Below, piece after piece: positions 44,733 through 53,650 of a stretch of 64,000 nt of DNA. Both the position numbers and the translations under genes were made by a program. Location of the stretch: positions 3,031,319 to 3,095,318 of the forward strand of contig JABFRS010000001.1 of NCBI GenBank assembly GCA_013141055.1. Direction: 5' to 3'. The stretch comes from Cyclobacteriaceae bacterium. GTDB lineage: Bacteria > Bacteroidota > Bacteroidia > Cytophagales > Cyclobacteriaceae. Numbering within the stretch: the stretch's first letter is position 1; every line of letters starts with the position of its first letter. Under the pieces are notes generated by a model. It did no database searches. It saw nothing but the letters and a program-made list of their open reading frames with translations, and was not told the DNA's origin.

Positions 44733-46166
44733 ATGAAGACTGCGCAACTAACAACCGATCATCTTTATCAGGAGGTAGCGGAACGTATTGAAAGATTGAT
44801 TGAGCGTAAAGCATTAAAAGTAGGAGATAAGCTGTTGTCTGTCCGTACTCTCAGTAAGGAGCAAGGAATAAGTCTCAGCACTGCATTTCAGGCGTACTAT
44901 CATCTTGAAAGCAAAGGACTTGTTGAAGCCCGGCCTCAATCAGGCTACTATGTGAAATTCACACCGGGTAACATGCTCAAGGTTCCTACTACGTGCGATC
45001 CATCAGAAGAGGCGCTGCCCGTTACCATTGATGAAATGATCAGCAGCGTGTATCACGACCTTCGTTCCGACAAGCTGATTAATTTTTCACTAGGTGCTCC
45101 TTCTGTTGAATTGTTGCCAGCAGCAAAACTGAACAAGGCTGTAACTCACGCACTCCGAACCTCTCAGGATAGCTGTCTTAACTATGAGCACATCCAGGGG
45201 AATGTTGAATTGCGTAAGCAGATAGCACGACAATCATTTAACTGGGGAGGAACGTTGGGTGAAGATGATATAGTTGTAACGGCAGGCTGCATGGAAGCTT
45301 TGTCTCTAAGCCTGAAAGCCGTTACCAAACCGGGCGATGCGGTGGCCATTGAAAGCCCTACCTACTTTGCAATATTTCAGGTGATGGAAAGTCTTGGTTT
45401 GAAAGTAGTAGAGATACCAACCGATCCTGAAACCGGTGTTGATCTTGACCGCCTTGAAAGTGCGATGGCGAAATTCAACATAAGAGCGTGTCTGTTTGTG
45501 CCCAATTTCAATAACCCAATGGGCAGTTGTCTTTCAGATGAAAAGAAAAAGAAGCTGGTGGACCTTGTCACGAAAAACAATATTCCTTTGATCGAGGATG
45601 ACATCTATGGTGAATTGTTCTTTGGGAAAGTTCGTCCCCGCACATGCAAGTCATTTGACAAGAAGGGAATGGTCATTCAATGCGGATCATTCTCCAAGTC
45701 ACTGGCGCCAGGATATAGAATTGGATGGGTGGTACCAGGCAAGTTCAAAGACAGTGTTGTGCGGTTGAAGAGAATGAATAATGTCTCAACCAACACACTG
45801 GCTCAGGCTGCCATTGCAAATTTTCTTGCCAACGGCAGATATGAACTCCATCTACGTCATTTAAGAAAAGCACTGCATACTCAATGTCTTCGTTACATTC
45901 AGGCGGTGACGGAGTATTTTCCTGAGAGTACCCGGATCACTCGTCCGCAAGGAGGGTTTGCATTGTGGCTTGAGCTTGATAAAAGAATTGACTCCTATAA
46001 GCTTCACAAGCGGGCACTGAAGGCGGGTATTGGAATCGCGCCGGGTCAGATCTTTTCATCTCAGGGACAATTCAAAAATTGCTTCCGTATTTCCTTTGGA
46101 TTGCCGTGGTCTGATAAAGTTGAACAGGGTATTAAGACATTGGGTGAATTAGTGAGAAAATATTGA
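44733..46166 (+). CDS. MocR-type regulator (GntR winged helix fused to aminotransferase)
   Basis: 477 residues. The N-terminal winged helix (LYQEVAERIERLIERKALKVGDKLLSVRTLSKEQGISLSTAFQAYYHLESKGLVEA; residues ~10-75) binds DNA. From ~100 a fold-type I aminotransferase domain follows, with EHIQGNVELRKQIA, NFNNPMGSCLS, the internal-aldimine Lys in CGSFSKSLAPGYRIGW, and the C-terminal FRISFGLPW. MocR proteins sense PLP plus an amino acid or amine and act on adjacent genes. A 39-bp element before it also lies before the EamA operon. Confidence 0.92.
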   Translation: MKTAQLTTDHLYQEVAERIERLIERKALKVGDKLLSVRTLSKEQGISLSTAFQAYYHLESKGLVEARPQSGYYVKFTPGNMLKVPTTCDPSEEALPVTIDEMISSVYHDLRSDKLINFSLGAPSVELLPAAKLNKAVTHALRTSQDSCLNYEHIQGNVELRKQIARQSFNWGGTLGEDDIVVTAGCMEALSLSLKAVTKPGDAVAIESPTYFAIFQVMESLGLKVVEIPTDPETGVDLDRLESAMAKFNIRACLFVPNFNNPMGSCLSDEKKKKLVDLVTKNNIPLIEDDIYGELFFGKVRPRTCKSFDKKGMVIQCGSFSKSLAPGYRIGWVVPGKFKDSVVRLKRMNNVSTNTLAQAAIANFLANGRYELHLRHLRKALHTQCLRYIQAVTEYFPESTRITRPQGGFALWLELDKRIDSYKLHKRALKAGIGIAPGQIFSSQGQFKNCFRISFGLPWSDKVEQGIKTLGELVRKY

Positions 46167-46232
46167 TCGAAACGTACTTTGAAGTACTTAATGGCACATT
46201 TTTTTCAGCAGAATATTGAATCTGAATAAACT

Positions 46233-46262
46233 TTTGCCGCACGATCAGGGTTGTTATATTTG
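46233..46262 (+). promoter_or_regulatory. Promoter of the superoxide dismutase gene
   Basis: TTTG (46233-46236), 18-nt spacer, TATATTTG (46255-46262): an exact match to both boxes of the Bacteroidota housekeeping promoter. The 5' UTR would be about 30 nt and contains no Shine-Dalgarno. Confidence 0.85.
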
Positions 46263-46297
46263 ATTGAGATTTTGAATTAAACAAAAAGAATAAAATT

Positions 46298-46897
46298 ATG
46301 GCCTTTACACTTCCAGCTCTTCCTTATGCAGCGAATGCTTTGGAACCTCATATTGACGCTCGTACGATGGAAATCCATCATGGCAAACATCACAATGCTT
46401 ATGTTACAAATCTTAACACCGCTCTTGCCGGTAAGCCGGAAGAAAATCTGAGCATCGAAGAGATTTGCAAGAATATTTCAAAGTACCCGGCACCTGTTCG
46501 TAATAACGGAGGCGGTCATTATAATCACAGTCTGTTCTGGACGATCATGGGACCGAATTCTGGTGGCGCACCAACAGGCGCTTTGGCAGATGCAATCAAT
46601 GCTGCGTTTGGAACTTTCGATGAGTTCAAGACAAAATTCAACGCTGCAGCAACCGGACGATTTGGTTCAGGTTGGGCATGGCTTATTAAAGATGCTTCCG
46701 GCAAGCTGGCCATCACTTCAACACCTAACCAGGATAATCCTTTGATGGATGTTGCTGAAGTGAAGGGAACTCCTCTTTTAGGATTGGATGTCTGGGAGCA
46801 TGCTTATTATCTCAACTATCAAAACCGTCGCCCGGATTATTGTGCAGCTTTCTGGAATGTTGTCAACTGGAGCGAAGTAGCAAAGAGATTTGCTTAA
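46298..46897 (+). CDS. sodB: Superoxide dismutase (Fe/Mn)
   Basis: 199 residues. Metal ligands: His in [12 protein letters not shown], His in [11 protein letters not shown], and Asp/His in [28 protein letters not shown] and GSGWAWLI are the family signatures. Fe versus Mn cannot be settled by eye; the Bacteroidota enzyme is often cambialistic. Single-gene unit with its own promoter and terminator. Confidence 0.92.
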   Translation: MAFTLPALPYAANALEPHIDARTMEIHHGKHHNAYVTNLNTALAGKPEENLSIEEICKNISKYPAPVRNNGGGHYNHSLFWTIMGPNSGGAPTGALADAINAAFGTFDEFKTKFNAAATGRFGSGWAWLIKDASGKLAITSTPNQDNPLMDVAEVKGTPLLGLDVWEHAYYLNYQNRRPDYCAAFWNVVNWSEVAKRFA

Positions 46898-46917
46898 TCA
46901 GCATTTTCATAAAAAAT

Positions 46918-46943
46918 AAAAAAGGGCATTCGTGCCCTTTTTT
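46918..46943. terminator. Bidirectional intrinsic terminator
   Basis: AAAAAAGGGCA-TTCG-TGCCCTTTTTT: symmetric, with A and T runs on both sides and a stable TTCG loop. It separates the sod gene from the convergent outer-membrane protein gene. Confidence 0.88.
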
Positions 46944-46970
46944 ATTGAAGTTTAATTGACTCCTGAATTC

Positions 46971-47402
46971 CTACCTCCGGATAACGTAACTCAGTCCGCC
47001 CCTCAGAGCAAACCTCTGACTGTCGAAGAAGAAATCTCCCAACGCTTCAAACCTCCAGTTCTTTCCAATGGGTTTGGAATACCCAGCACCAAAAGAGGCG
47101 TCGTTTGCTCCAATCAATCCGCGAAAGCGAAGAAAAATATTATCGTTGGCATACCAGCGCACACCCATAACGAACGAATTTCTTTGTCGTGTCCAGATTT
47201 CGAGACCGGCACCAATGGCAAAGCGTCTTTGAATAAAATAGTTTGCTTCGAAGCCAATCTGAGCCTTATCAAAGACTTTGACATTATCAGTCTTGACGAC
47301 ATCCAGTCCGCCGCCAATGAGGATATCATTGGTGGCCTGAGCATTGGCATAAAAAGAGATCGCAGTTAAACAAAAGAACAGAGCAATTAAAAAGTTTTTC
47401 AT
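46971..47402 (-). CDS. Small outer-membrane beta-barrel protein
   Basis: 143 residues. Signal peptide (MKNFLIALFFCLTAISFYANA-Q), then strands with alternating residues: IGFEANYFIQRRFAIGAGLEIWTRQ, FVMGVRWYANDNIFLRFRGLIG, FRGG-type turns, ending RGGLSYVIRR. An eight-strand barrel of the OmpW/opacity type is likely. Function unknown. Confidence 0.75.
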   Translation of the reverse strand: MKNFLIALFFCLTAISFYANAQATNDILIGGGLDVVKTDNVKVFDKAQIGFEANYFIQRRFAIGAGLEIWTRQRNSFVMGVRWYANDNIFLRFRGLIGANDASFGAGYSKPIGKNWRFEALGDFFFDSQRFALRGGLSYVIRR

Positions 47403-47459
47403 TATTGAATTTATAGTTTAAAAAATTATTTACGATCGACAAATTAATCTATTGCTGAA

Positions 47460-49484
47460 TCATTTCTTATCCTCCAGCATTTTCTGCAAAGCTAAAAACT
47501 CGTCTCTTAATCTGGCAGCGTCCATAAATTCGAGTTCCTTCGCTGCCTTTTCCATTGCCTTCCTGGTCTGATCCACCATTTTGGTTAGCTCCTCCTTGCT
47601 GAGGTAAGCCATTACAGGATCTGCCGCAAGAGAGGTCTCTTCATTTTCAACATAGTATTTCTTGAAAGACTTCTTGGAGTCAGCCACTTTCGTTTGCCCA
47701 AGAATTGAATCTTTGGAACGGATGATGGTCTGAGGCGTGATCCCGTTCGCAATATTATATTCCGTCTGGATCTTTCTTCTGCGATCTGTTTCATCGATGG
47801 CCATCTGCATGGATTCCGTGATCTTGTCAGCATACATGATGACACGACCATTGACATTTCTTGCAGCGCGGCCTATCGTCTGAACCAGTGATCTCTCATT
47901 TCGCAAGAAGCCTTCCTTGTCGGCATCCAGAATAGCCACCAGGGAAACCTCAGGAAGATCCAGTCCTTCGCGCAAAAGATTGACACCCACCAGCACATCA
48001 AATACTCCTAAACGCAATTCTCTTAAGATCTCAACCCGGTCAAGAGTCGCAACTTCTGAATGGATGTACCGACATTTTACAGATGCTCTTTCTAAAAACT
48101 TAGTAAGCTCCTCTGCCATTCTTTTGGTCAACGTCGTCACCAGAACACGTTCTCTTCTCTTCACCCTCTCATCAATTTCTTCCAGAAGATCGTCGATCTG
48201 TGTCTTGCTGGGGCGAACATCTATCTGCGGATCCAGCAATCCCGTCGGGCGAATGATCTGCTCAACAACAACACCTTCTGATTTCCTTAATTCATATTCA
48301 CTGGGCGTTGCGCTTACGTACACGACCTGATTCATCAATGTTTCAAATTCATTGAAAGTCAATGGGCGATTGTCAAGCGCTGATGGCAACCGAAATCCAA
48401 AATCAACCAGATTTGCTTTGCGCGAACGGTCTCCACCCCACATCGCGCGAACCTGAGGAACGCTTACGTGACTTTCGTCAATGACCATTAAATAGTCGTC
48501 CGGGAAGTAGTCAATCAGACAGAAGGGTCTGTCGCCAGGCTTTCTTCTATCAAAGTATCGCGAGTAATTTTCAATGCCGCTGCAATAGCCCAGCTCACGC
48601 ATCATTTCCAGATCAAACTCGGTTCGTTCTTTTAATCGTTTGGCTTCCAGGTGACGTTTATCTGATTCAAACAATTCAACCTGCAGCATCATATCATCCT
48701 GAATCTCACGGATCGCCTGATGTAAGGAGTCCTTTCCTGTAACGAAAAGGTTGGCAGGGAATATGGTCACCACACTTTCATTGGAGATCTTTCTTCCCGT
48801 CACTGGATCGATCCTCTGAATAGATTCAATCTCGTCTCCCAGGAAATAGATCCGGATAGCATAATCGGCATACGCAAGAAATACATCTACCGTATCGCCC
48901 TTCACTCTGAAATTACTTCTCTTGAATTCGACTTCTGAGCGACTGTAAAGAATATCCACCAGGCCAAACAGCAGCTTGTTCCGTGAGATCATCTCGCCGA
49001 CCTTAAGCTGTATTCTGTTCTTCCCAAACTCAACCGGATTTCCGATACCGTAAATACATGAAACGGATGCCACTACGATCACATCTCTTCTGCCCGTGAG
49101 CAGAGCCGAGGTAGCACTCAATCTGAGCTTCTCAATTTCTTCATTGATGGAAAGATCTTTTTCAATGTAAAGATTGGAAGAAGGAATGAACGCTTCCGGC
49201 TGGTAATAATCGTAATAGGAGATAAAGAACTCGACAGCATTTTCGGGGAAGAACTGTTTGAACTCCCCAAATAGCTGAGCTGCAAGAGTTTTATTGTGAC
49301 TTAATACAAGGGTAGGTCTGTTCGTGTTGGCAATTACGTTGGCGACTGTAAAAGTCTTCCCGGAGCCGGTAACACCTAACAGCGTCTGGTGTGCTTCTCC
49401 TTCTTCAATGCCCGTAACTAATTTCTTGATTGCCGCCGGCTGATCTCCGGTCGGTACGTATTCGCTCGTCAGTTTGAAATCCAT
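47460..49484 (-). CDS. uvrB: Excinuclease ABC subunit B
   Basis: 674 residues, full length. Walker A GVTGSGKTFT near 40, DNA-hairpin region YYDYYQPEAFIPSS, DEAD-like VIDESHVS, helicase motifs V/VI (GVNLLREGLDLPEVSLVAILDADKEGFLRNERSLVQTIGRAARN), and the C-terminal UVR domain (LEFMDAARLRDEF) for UvrC binding. Nucleotide-excision repair. Starts at ATG 49484, just downstream of a repeat region. Confidence 0.97.
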   Translation of the reverse strand: MDFKLTSEYVPTGDQPAAIKKLVTGIEEGEAHQTLLGVTGSGKTFTVANVIANTNRPTLVLSHNKTLAAQLFGEFKQFFPENAVEFFISYYDYYQPEAFIPSSNLYIEKDLSINEEIEKLRLSATSALLTGRRDVIVVASVSCIYGIGNPVEFGKNRIQLKVGEMISRNKLLFGLVDILYSRSEVEFKRSNFRVKGDTVDVFLAYADYAIRIYFLGDEIESIQRIDPVTGRKISNESVVTIFPANLFVTGKDSLHQAIREIQDDMMLQVELFESDKRHLEAKRLKERTEFDLEMMRELGYCSGIENYSRYFDRRKPGDRPFCLIDYFPDDYLMVIDESHVSVPQVRAMWGGDRSRKANLVDFGFRLPSALDNRPLTFNEFETLMNQVVYVSATPSEYELRKSEGVVVEQIIRPTGLLDPQIDVRPSKTQIDDLLEEIDERVKRRERVLVTTLTKRMAEELTKFLERASVKCRYIHSEVATLDRVEILRELRLGVFDVLVGVNLLREGLDLPEVSLVAILDADKEGFLRNERSLVQTIGRAARNVNGRVIMYADKITESMQMAIDETDRRRKIQTEYNIANGITPQTIIRSKDSILGQTKVADSKKSFKKYYVENEETSLAADPVMAYLSKEELTKMVDQTRKAMEKAAKELEFMDAARLRDEFLALQKMLEDKK

Positions 49485-49522
49485 TCTGCAATTTAGCGAA
49501 GGAGCCTGACACCTCCTTTATA

Positions 49523-49568
49523 CTGTCAGACACCTGATGATTTTTTAACAAATCCAGGTGTCTGACAG
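49523..49568. repeat. Inverted repeat with GTGTCTGAC cores (REP-like)
   Basis: CTGTCAGACACCTG (49523-49536) and CAGGTGTCTGACAG (49555-49568) are perfect 14-bp complements around an 18-nt AT-rich loop. A third related core, GCCTGACACCTCC, is at 49505-49517. This is the style of dispersed palindromes linked to tyrosine (RAYT) transposases; no transposase is in the window. It fills the gap between aroE and uvrB. Confidence 0.6.
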
Positions 49569-49576
49569 CTATTGGA

Positions 49577-50320
49577 TTAGTTGTTCCAGATCGCCCAGCT
49601 TTTCTCAGCCTGTATATGCAGCATTTCAAGACCGTTCTTGATCGTTGCCCCACGCATTTCAGCTTTCTGTAAAAACTTGGTACGGGCCGGATTGTAGATC
49701 AGATCGTAAACGAAATGATTGGAGGTTACTTGTTCAAAATCAATAGGAGGCGTTGCATTCGTATCCGGTGTCATGCCAAGAGGAGTCGTATTGATGATAA
49801 GATGTGAATCTCCGATGATGCTTGGGTCCTTTTCAAGGTCTTCGTATGTATAATCACCCTAAGCTTTGTCTCTGGAGACAAGTTTGAAGTCTATAGGAAT
49901 TCTTTTCAGAGCCGCCTGAACTGCTTTTGACGATCCGCCGGTTCCGAGGATCAATGCACGTGATCCGTCAATGTTGGGAAACCATTTTTCAAGAGATTCG
50001 AGGAATGCATCGCAGTCGGTGTTATATCCTTTCAGCTTGCCATCCGATATCTTTATAACATTCACCGCTCCGATGGTCTTTGCGAAAGGGTCGATATCGC
50101 TGAGGAATTTTAAAACCTGCTCTTTGTAAGGGATGGTTACGTTAAGGCCTGCCAGTTCCGGATTTTCTTTCAGGAGGGTCTTTAGCTCGTCAACGTTCTT
50201 AAGAGTATAAAGGTCATAGTGATAATCACGCAGTCCGTCATGAAAAAACTTCTCATCGAAATATGCTTTCGAGAATGAATGAGAGACAGTAGCGCCGATT
50301 AAGCCAAATTTTTTTTCCAT
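49577..50320 (-). pseudogene. aroE: Shikimate dehydrogenase interrupted by an in-frame TAG
   Basis: The frame from ATG 50320 to the stop before 49577 would give 247 residues, normal for AroE, but codon 154 is TAG (49861-49859 on the minus strand). Upstream of it: shikimate-binding SHSFSKAYF, catalytic Lys in NVTIPYKEQ, Asp in NTDCDAF, NADP-binding LGTGGSSKAV. Downstream in the same frame: INTTPLGMTPD, VYDLIYNPARTKFL, and GLEMLHIQAEKSWAIW. One base change from AAG or CAG would explain it. TAG ends other genes here, so it is not reassigned. Either a recent nonsense mutation, suppression, or a sequence error. DUF368 lies 9 bp upstream. Confidence 0.88.
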
Positions 50321-50329
50321 GAAGTTTTT

Positions 50330-51256
50330 TTAGTTTTTTGATTTGAGATAAGTAGCTGTTTTTTCAATTGCTACTACAAGAAATACACCAAGCGCTGCGA
50401 AGAGAATGGCATGAAACAAATGCGGATCGCCTTCAAACTGACCTGGCCATACACTTTTGTCAAAGGCAGGTACCTGTACGCCGTTGTGGTCAAGACGGAA
50501 ACCGATCACATTTTTCCACGGCCACACTTTGTTAAGAGAGCCGATCATAAAGCCCGCCAGCACGGCAAGTGTTGGGAAGCGGTAATTCTTTAATACCCAG
50601 CTGAGAACATGTGAGAACCCTACCAGTCCGATAAAGCATCCCAATACGAATACGATGATCACGGGAAAATTCAATGTGATGAGTGCGGTGATGATGTACT
50701 CATACTTTCCGATGAGCAAGAGGATGAAGGCACCTGAGATCCCGGGTAATATCATTGCGCAGATAGCAAGTGCTCCACAAAAGAAAATGAAGAACAGATT
50801 ATTTGGAGTCTCAGTAGGGGAGAGCACAGTGATCGCATACGCTACCACGATCCCGATGATGAAAGAGAGTACGGTGACAAAATTCCATTTCTTAATATCC
50901 CTGAGAATAAGTGGCGATGAGACGAGGATCAATCCAAAGAAAAAGGACCAGATAGAAATAGGATGATTTGCCAGCAGGTACGTCATCAGGTTGGCAAGGG
51001 AAAATATGCTGGTAACAATCCCTGCCAGTACGCAGATCAGAAAGTTGCCATTGATTTTTTTCCAGAAGGCCGCAAATTGAAAAGAAAGCAGAAGACGAAC
51101 AGCAGTGATGTCAATCGCTTTGATAGATTCGATAAGTTCGTCGTAGATGCCGGTGATGAATGCTATAGTTCCTCCGGAAACTCCTGGTATTACATCTGCG
51201 GCTCCCATGCTTATGCCTTTGAAATACAGCAGCAGATAATCTTTCAGTGTTCTCAC
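50330..51256 (-). CDS. DUF368 membrane protein (undecaprenyl-phosphate translocase-like)
   Basis: 308 residues, about eight helices. The N-terminus DVIPGVSGGTIAFITGIYDELI and the repeat ICAMILPGISGAFILLLIGKYEYI carry the PGVSGG/PGISG motifs of DUF368. Recent work on DUF368 and DedA proteins assigned them recycling of undecaprenyl phosphate across the inner membrane, so a cell-wall role is likely. Directly upstream of aroE. Confidence 0.88.
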   Translation of the reverse strand: MRTLKDYLLLYFKGISMGAADVIPGVSGGTIAFITGIYDELIESIKAIDITAVRLLLSFQFAAFWKKINGNFLICVLAGIVTSIFSLANLMTYLLANHPISIWSFFFGLILVSSPLILRDIKKWNFVTVLSFIIGIVVAYAITVLSPTETPNNLFFIFFCGALAICAMILPGISGAFILLLIGKYEYIITALITLNFPVIIVFVLGCFIGLVGFSHVLSWVLKNYRFPTLAVLAGFMIGSLNKVWPWKNVIGFRLDHNGVQVPAFDKSVWPGQFEGDPHLFHAILFAALGVFLVVAIEKTATYLKSKN

Positions 51257-51310
51257 TTCTATTTATTTAAACCAGTAAAAAAATCGATTCGGTCTGTTTG
51301 CAGGGCAGCC

Positions 51311-52114
51311 TTAATCGATGTGAAAGGGAGGAGCGTTGTTATCTTTTTTACGTTCTAAACCCAGAAAATGAAGGAAGGTATCTCCACGAAGTCCAAGTCG
51401 GATGGTCTCTAACGGAATCACTTCTTCCGGTGCAATGTTACCAAGATTTACGTTGGCGCCTAAAAGCTTGATAAACCACACCTGCTGCGCTTTTTGCGGC
51501 GCTTCCCAGATAATTTTTTCAAAAGGGATCTTGGTTAAGATCTCCTGTACAAGACCTGACCGTACTTCACCAGAAGAACGGAATAGTCCTACGTTACCAC
51601 CTTCACGTGCTTCGCCGATCACTTTCCATGCTCCGGCTTCAAGCTCCTTCTGCATTAAGTCGATCCACTGATAAGGTGGGATGATCTTATCAGCATCCTT
51701 GGAACCTACTTCAGAAAGTACAGTGACCTGTGGTGTTAGCTTGCGTATGTAATCACATTTCTTGTCATGATCCAGATCAATCGATCCGTCTGACACTTCT
51801 GCGAATTGCAGATCATATTTATCAAGAAGCTTGCGATAATCATCAAATTGATTGCGGATGATAAAAGCCTCGAACAAAGTGCCTCCAAAATAACATGGAA
51901 GGCCTGCGTCTTTATAAACCTTTATTTTCTCTTTAAGATGTGGCGTTACGTAAGAAGTTGCCCATCCAAGTTTTACGATATCAATATGTTCAGAGCAGTT
52001 GCTTACAAAATCTTCCGTCTCCCTCAGGCTTAGGCCTTTGTCCATGGCCATAGTATATCCTATTTGCCTGGGCTTGGTGGTACGCTCAGGGAGATTATTC
52101 AACGTGTAGTTCAT
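51311..52114 (-). CDS. Phosphosulfolactate synthase homolog (ComA-like)
   Basis: 267 residues, TIM-barrel type: IGYTMAMDKGLSL, HIDIVKLGWATSYV, PCYFGGTLFEAFI, FAEVSDGSIDLD, VLSEVGSKD, and VIGEAREGGNVGLF. These are the ComA motifs. In archaea ComA adds sulfite to PEP for coenzyme M. Bacteroidota do not make CoM, so sulfolactate or a sulfonolipid precursor is more likely, though unproven. Its start overlaps the TPR gene stop by 4 bp. Confidence 0.87.
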   Translation of the reverse strand: MNYTLNNLPERTTKPRQIGYTMAMDKGLSLRETEDFVSNCSEHIDIVKLGWATSYVTPHLKEKIKVYKDAGLPCYFGGTLFEAFIIRNQFDDYRKLLDKYDLQFAEVSDGSIDLDHDKKCDYIRKLTPQVTVLSEVGSKDADKIIPPYQWIDLMQKELEAGAWKVIGEAREGGNVGLFRSSGEVRSGLVQEILTKIPFEKIIWEAPQKAQQVWFIKLLGANVNLGNIAPEEVIPLETIRLGLRGDTFLHFLGLERKKDNNAPPFHID

Positions 52115-53523
52115 GAGGGATTGTCTTTTCTAAATTGGTCGATGATCTTGTATAACGCCTTTTGGGTTTCAGGCTTTTGAAAGAAGTCAAACAGGACGGT
52201 GTGTCCTTCAAAGTTTAGTATTAAACCATTCTCTAAATAGTTGAAGGCATCTTTGAACTTGCCGGCTTCTATCAGATAAACCGCGATGCGGTAAAAAAAT
52301 TCAGGGTCGTCAGGAATCTCAGCCATCCCCTGAAGGATAACCTCAACAGCCTTTTCATATTCACCACGGTCATAATAAATAAATGACCAGTTCAGCCAGA
52401 TCTCCTTGTCTTCAGGTCCTAAATGGCTGGCCTCTTCATATGCGCTGATGCTTGAGATGGTATTGCCGATCTTAAACTCAGCATGTGCAGCTGCTTTCCA
52501 GTAGTCAGCGTTCTGTGAATTAAGCTTTACTGCCTTATTAAAGAAGTGAAGAGCCTGATACCATTTCTCCTGTTTCTCCAGGCAGCTTCCGGCACCGAAC
52601 CATGCTTCATCATACATTGAATCAAGCTTGGTCGACTTCTGGAAGAACTTTAATCCCAGATCATATTGTTCAAGACCTTCATGTGCAGCGCCCATGCAGC
52701 AATAAACTTCAGGGCTCGGTCCTTCAATGTCAATGGTCTTTCTGAATGCGTCAAGAGCTTTTTCAAACTCCTGCTTGTTCATAAAGGAGTTGCCCATGTT
52801 AAACCATGCTGAAGCAAAGTTCTCATCAAGGGCAATCGCATATTCATAAGCTTCGATCGCTTCTTCGTAACGTTCAAGCTTGTTGCAAACAATTCCAAGA
52901 TTGTACCACGCTGGTCCTGAGAAAGGATCTTCGTCAATGAATTTCTTATAGTATGATAAGCTGTTCTCAAGCTGACCTACAACATCAAGGCAGTAAGCAA
53001 GTTCGTACAGCGAACCTTCGTGATTGAGATTCTCTTCAATCGATTTTTTATAGCATTCGATCGCCTGATCAAACTCTTCTTTGCTTTGATAAGCCAGGCC
53101 CAGGCTGTAGTAGATCTCATCACGATCATCTTCAGTCATTTCAAGCGCTTGTTCGTATAGTTCAATTGCTTTTTCATGAAGGCCCTGAAGAGAGAATATC
53201 GAGCCCATGGAAAGGAGTATATCCAGATCCGTTGGGTGGAGATTGAGTGCCTGTTCCAGAAGCTCCAGAGCTTCTTCGTAACGCTGAAGATTGGAAAGGA
53301 TCTGAGCCTTTACAGCAATGAGTTCTGTTGAAAAAGGATATTGTTCCATGGCCATGGTAACGGCCACAAGAGCTTTTTTATGTTTTCCGCGATCGAGGTA
53401 GTGGTAAATGATTGTCTCGTATGCTTCGAGATCGAAAAAGCCGCTGGATTTCCTTTTGAGAATATCTTCAAAACTTCTGATCAACTCCTCCTCTTCCTCC
53501 CGTTTTCTGAATTCCTGCGCCAT
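52111..53523 (-). CDS. Cytoplasmic TPR protein
   Basis: 470 residues without signal peptide, built of about twelve TPR units (YEEALELLEQALNLHPTDLDIL, EEAIEAYEYAIALDENFASAW, and similar) from residue ~40 to the end. Highly acidic. Scaffold-like. Coupled to the ComA-like gene through a 4-bp overlap. A 23-bp inverted repeat (TGACCA..TGGTCA, 53538-53560) lies 14 bp upstream of its start. Confidence 0.88.
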   Translation of the reverse strand: MAQEFRKREEEEELIRSFEDILKRKSSGFFDLEAYETIIYHYLDRGKHKKALVAVTMAMEQYPFSTELIAVKAQILSNLQRYEEALELLEQALNLHPTDLDILLSMGSIFSLQGLHEKAIELYEQALEMTEDDRDEIYYSLGLAYQSKEEFDQAIECYKKSIEENLNHEGSLYELAYCLDVVGQLENSLSYYKKFIDEDPFSGPAWYNLGIVCNKLERYEEAIEAYEYAIALDENFASAWFNMGNSFMNKQEFEKALDAFRKTIDIEGPSPEVYCCMGAAHEGLEQYDLGLKFFQKSTKLDSMYDEAWFGAGSCLEKQEKWYQALHFFNKAVKLNSQNADYWKAAAHAEFKIGNTISSISAYEEASHLGPEDKEIWLNWSFIYYDRGEYEKAVEVILQGMAEIPDDPEFFYRIAVYLIEAGKFKDAFNYLENGLILNFEGHTVLFDFFQKPETQKALYKIIDQFRKDNPS

Positions 53524-53537
53524 TCTCTAAAAGGGTT

Positions 53538-53560
53538 TGACCAAAATACAAAACTGGTCA
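53538..53560. promoter_or_regulatory. Inverted repeat before the TPR gene
   Basis: TGACCA, 11 bases, TGGTCA. Read on the plus strand the interior (CAAAATACAAAACTG) matches the complement of the 39-bp MocR element except for a 2-base gap. It lies within promoter distance of the ATG at 53523. Possible operator. Confidence 0.35.
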
Positions 53561-53650
53561 CGAATATTAAAAAAATGGGTCTCTAATAATTTTAGGCCCT
53601 TATTTGGCTCAAAAGTCTGGTAATAATAGTCGAACTGCAACTTGCATTTT

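Noticed and set aside
49859-49861. TAG as a reassigned sense codon in this organism
   Set aside because: TAG ends several intact genes in the window at the expected family length, for example DUF4442 (8589) and the Tet-like MFS (5912).
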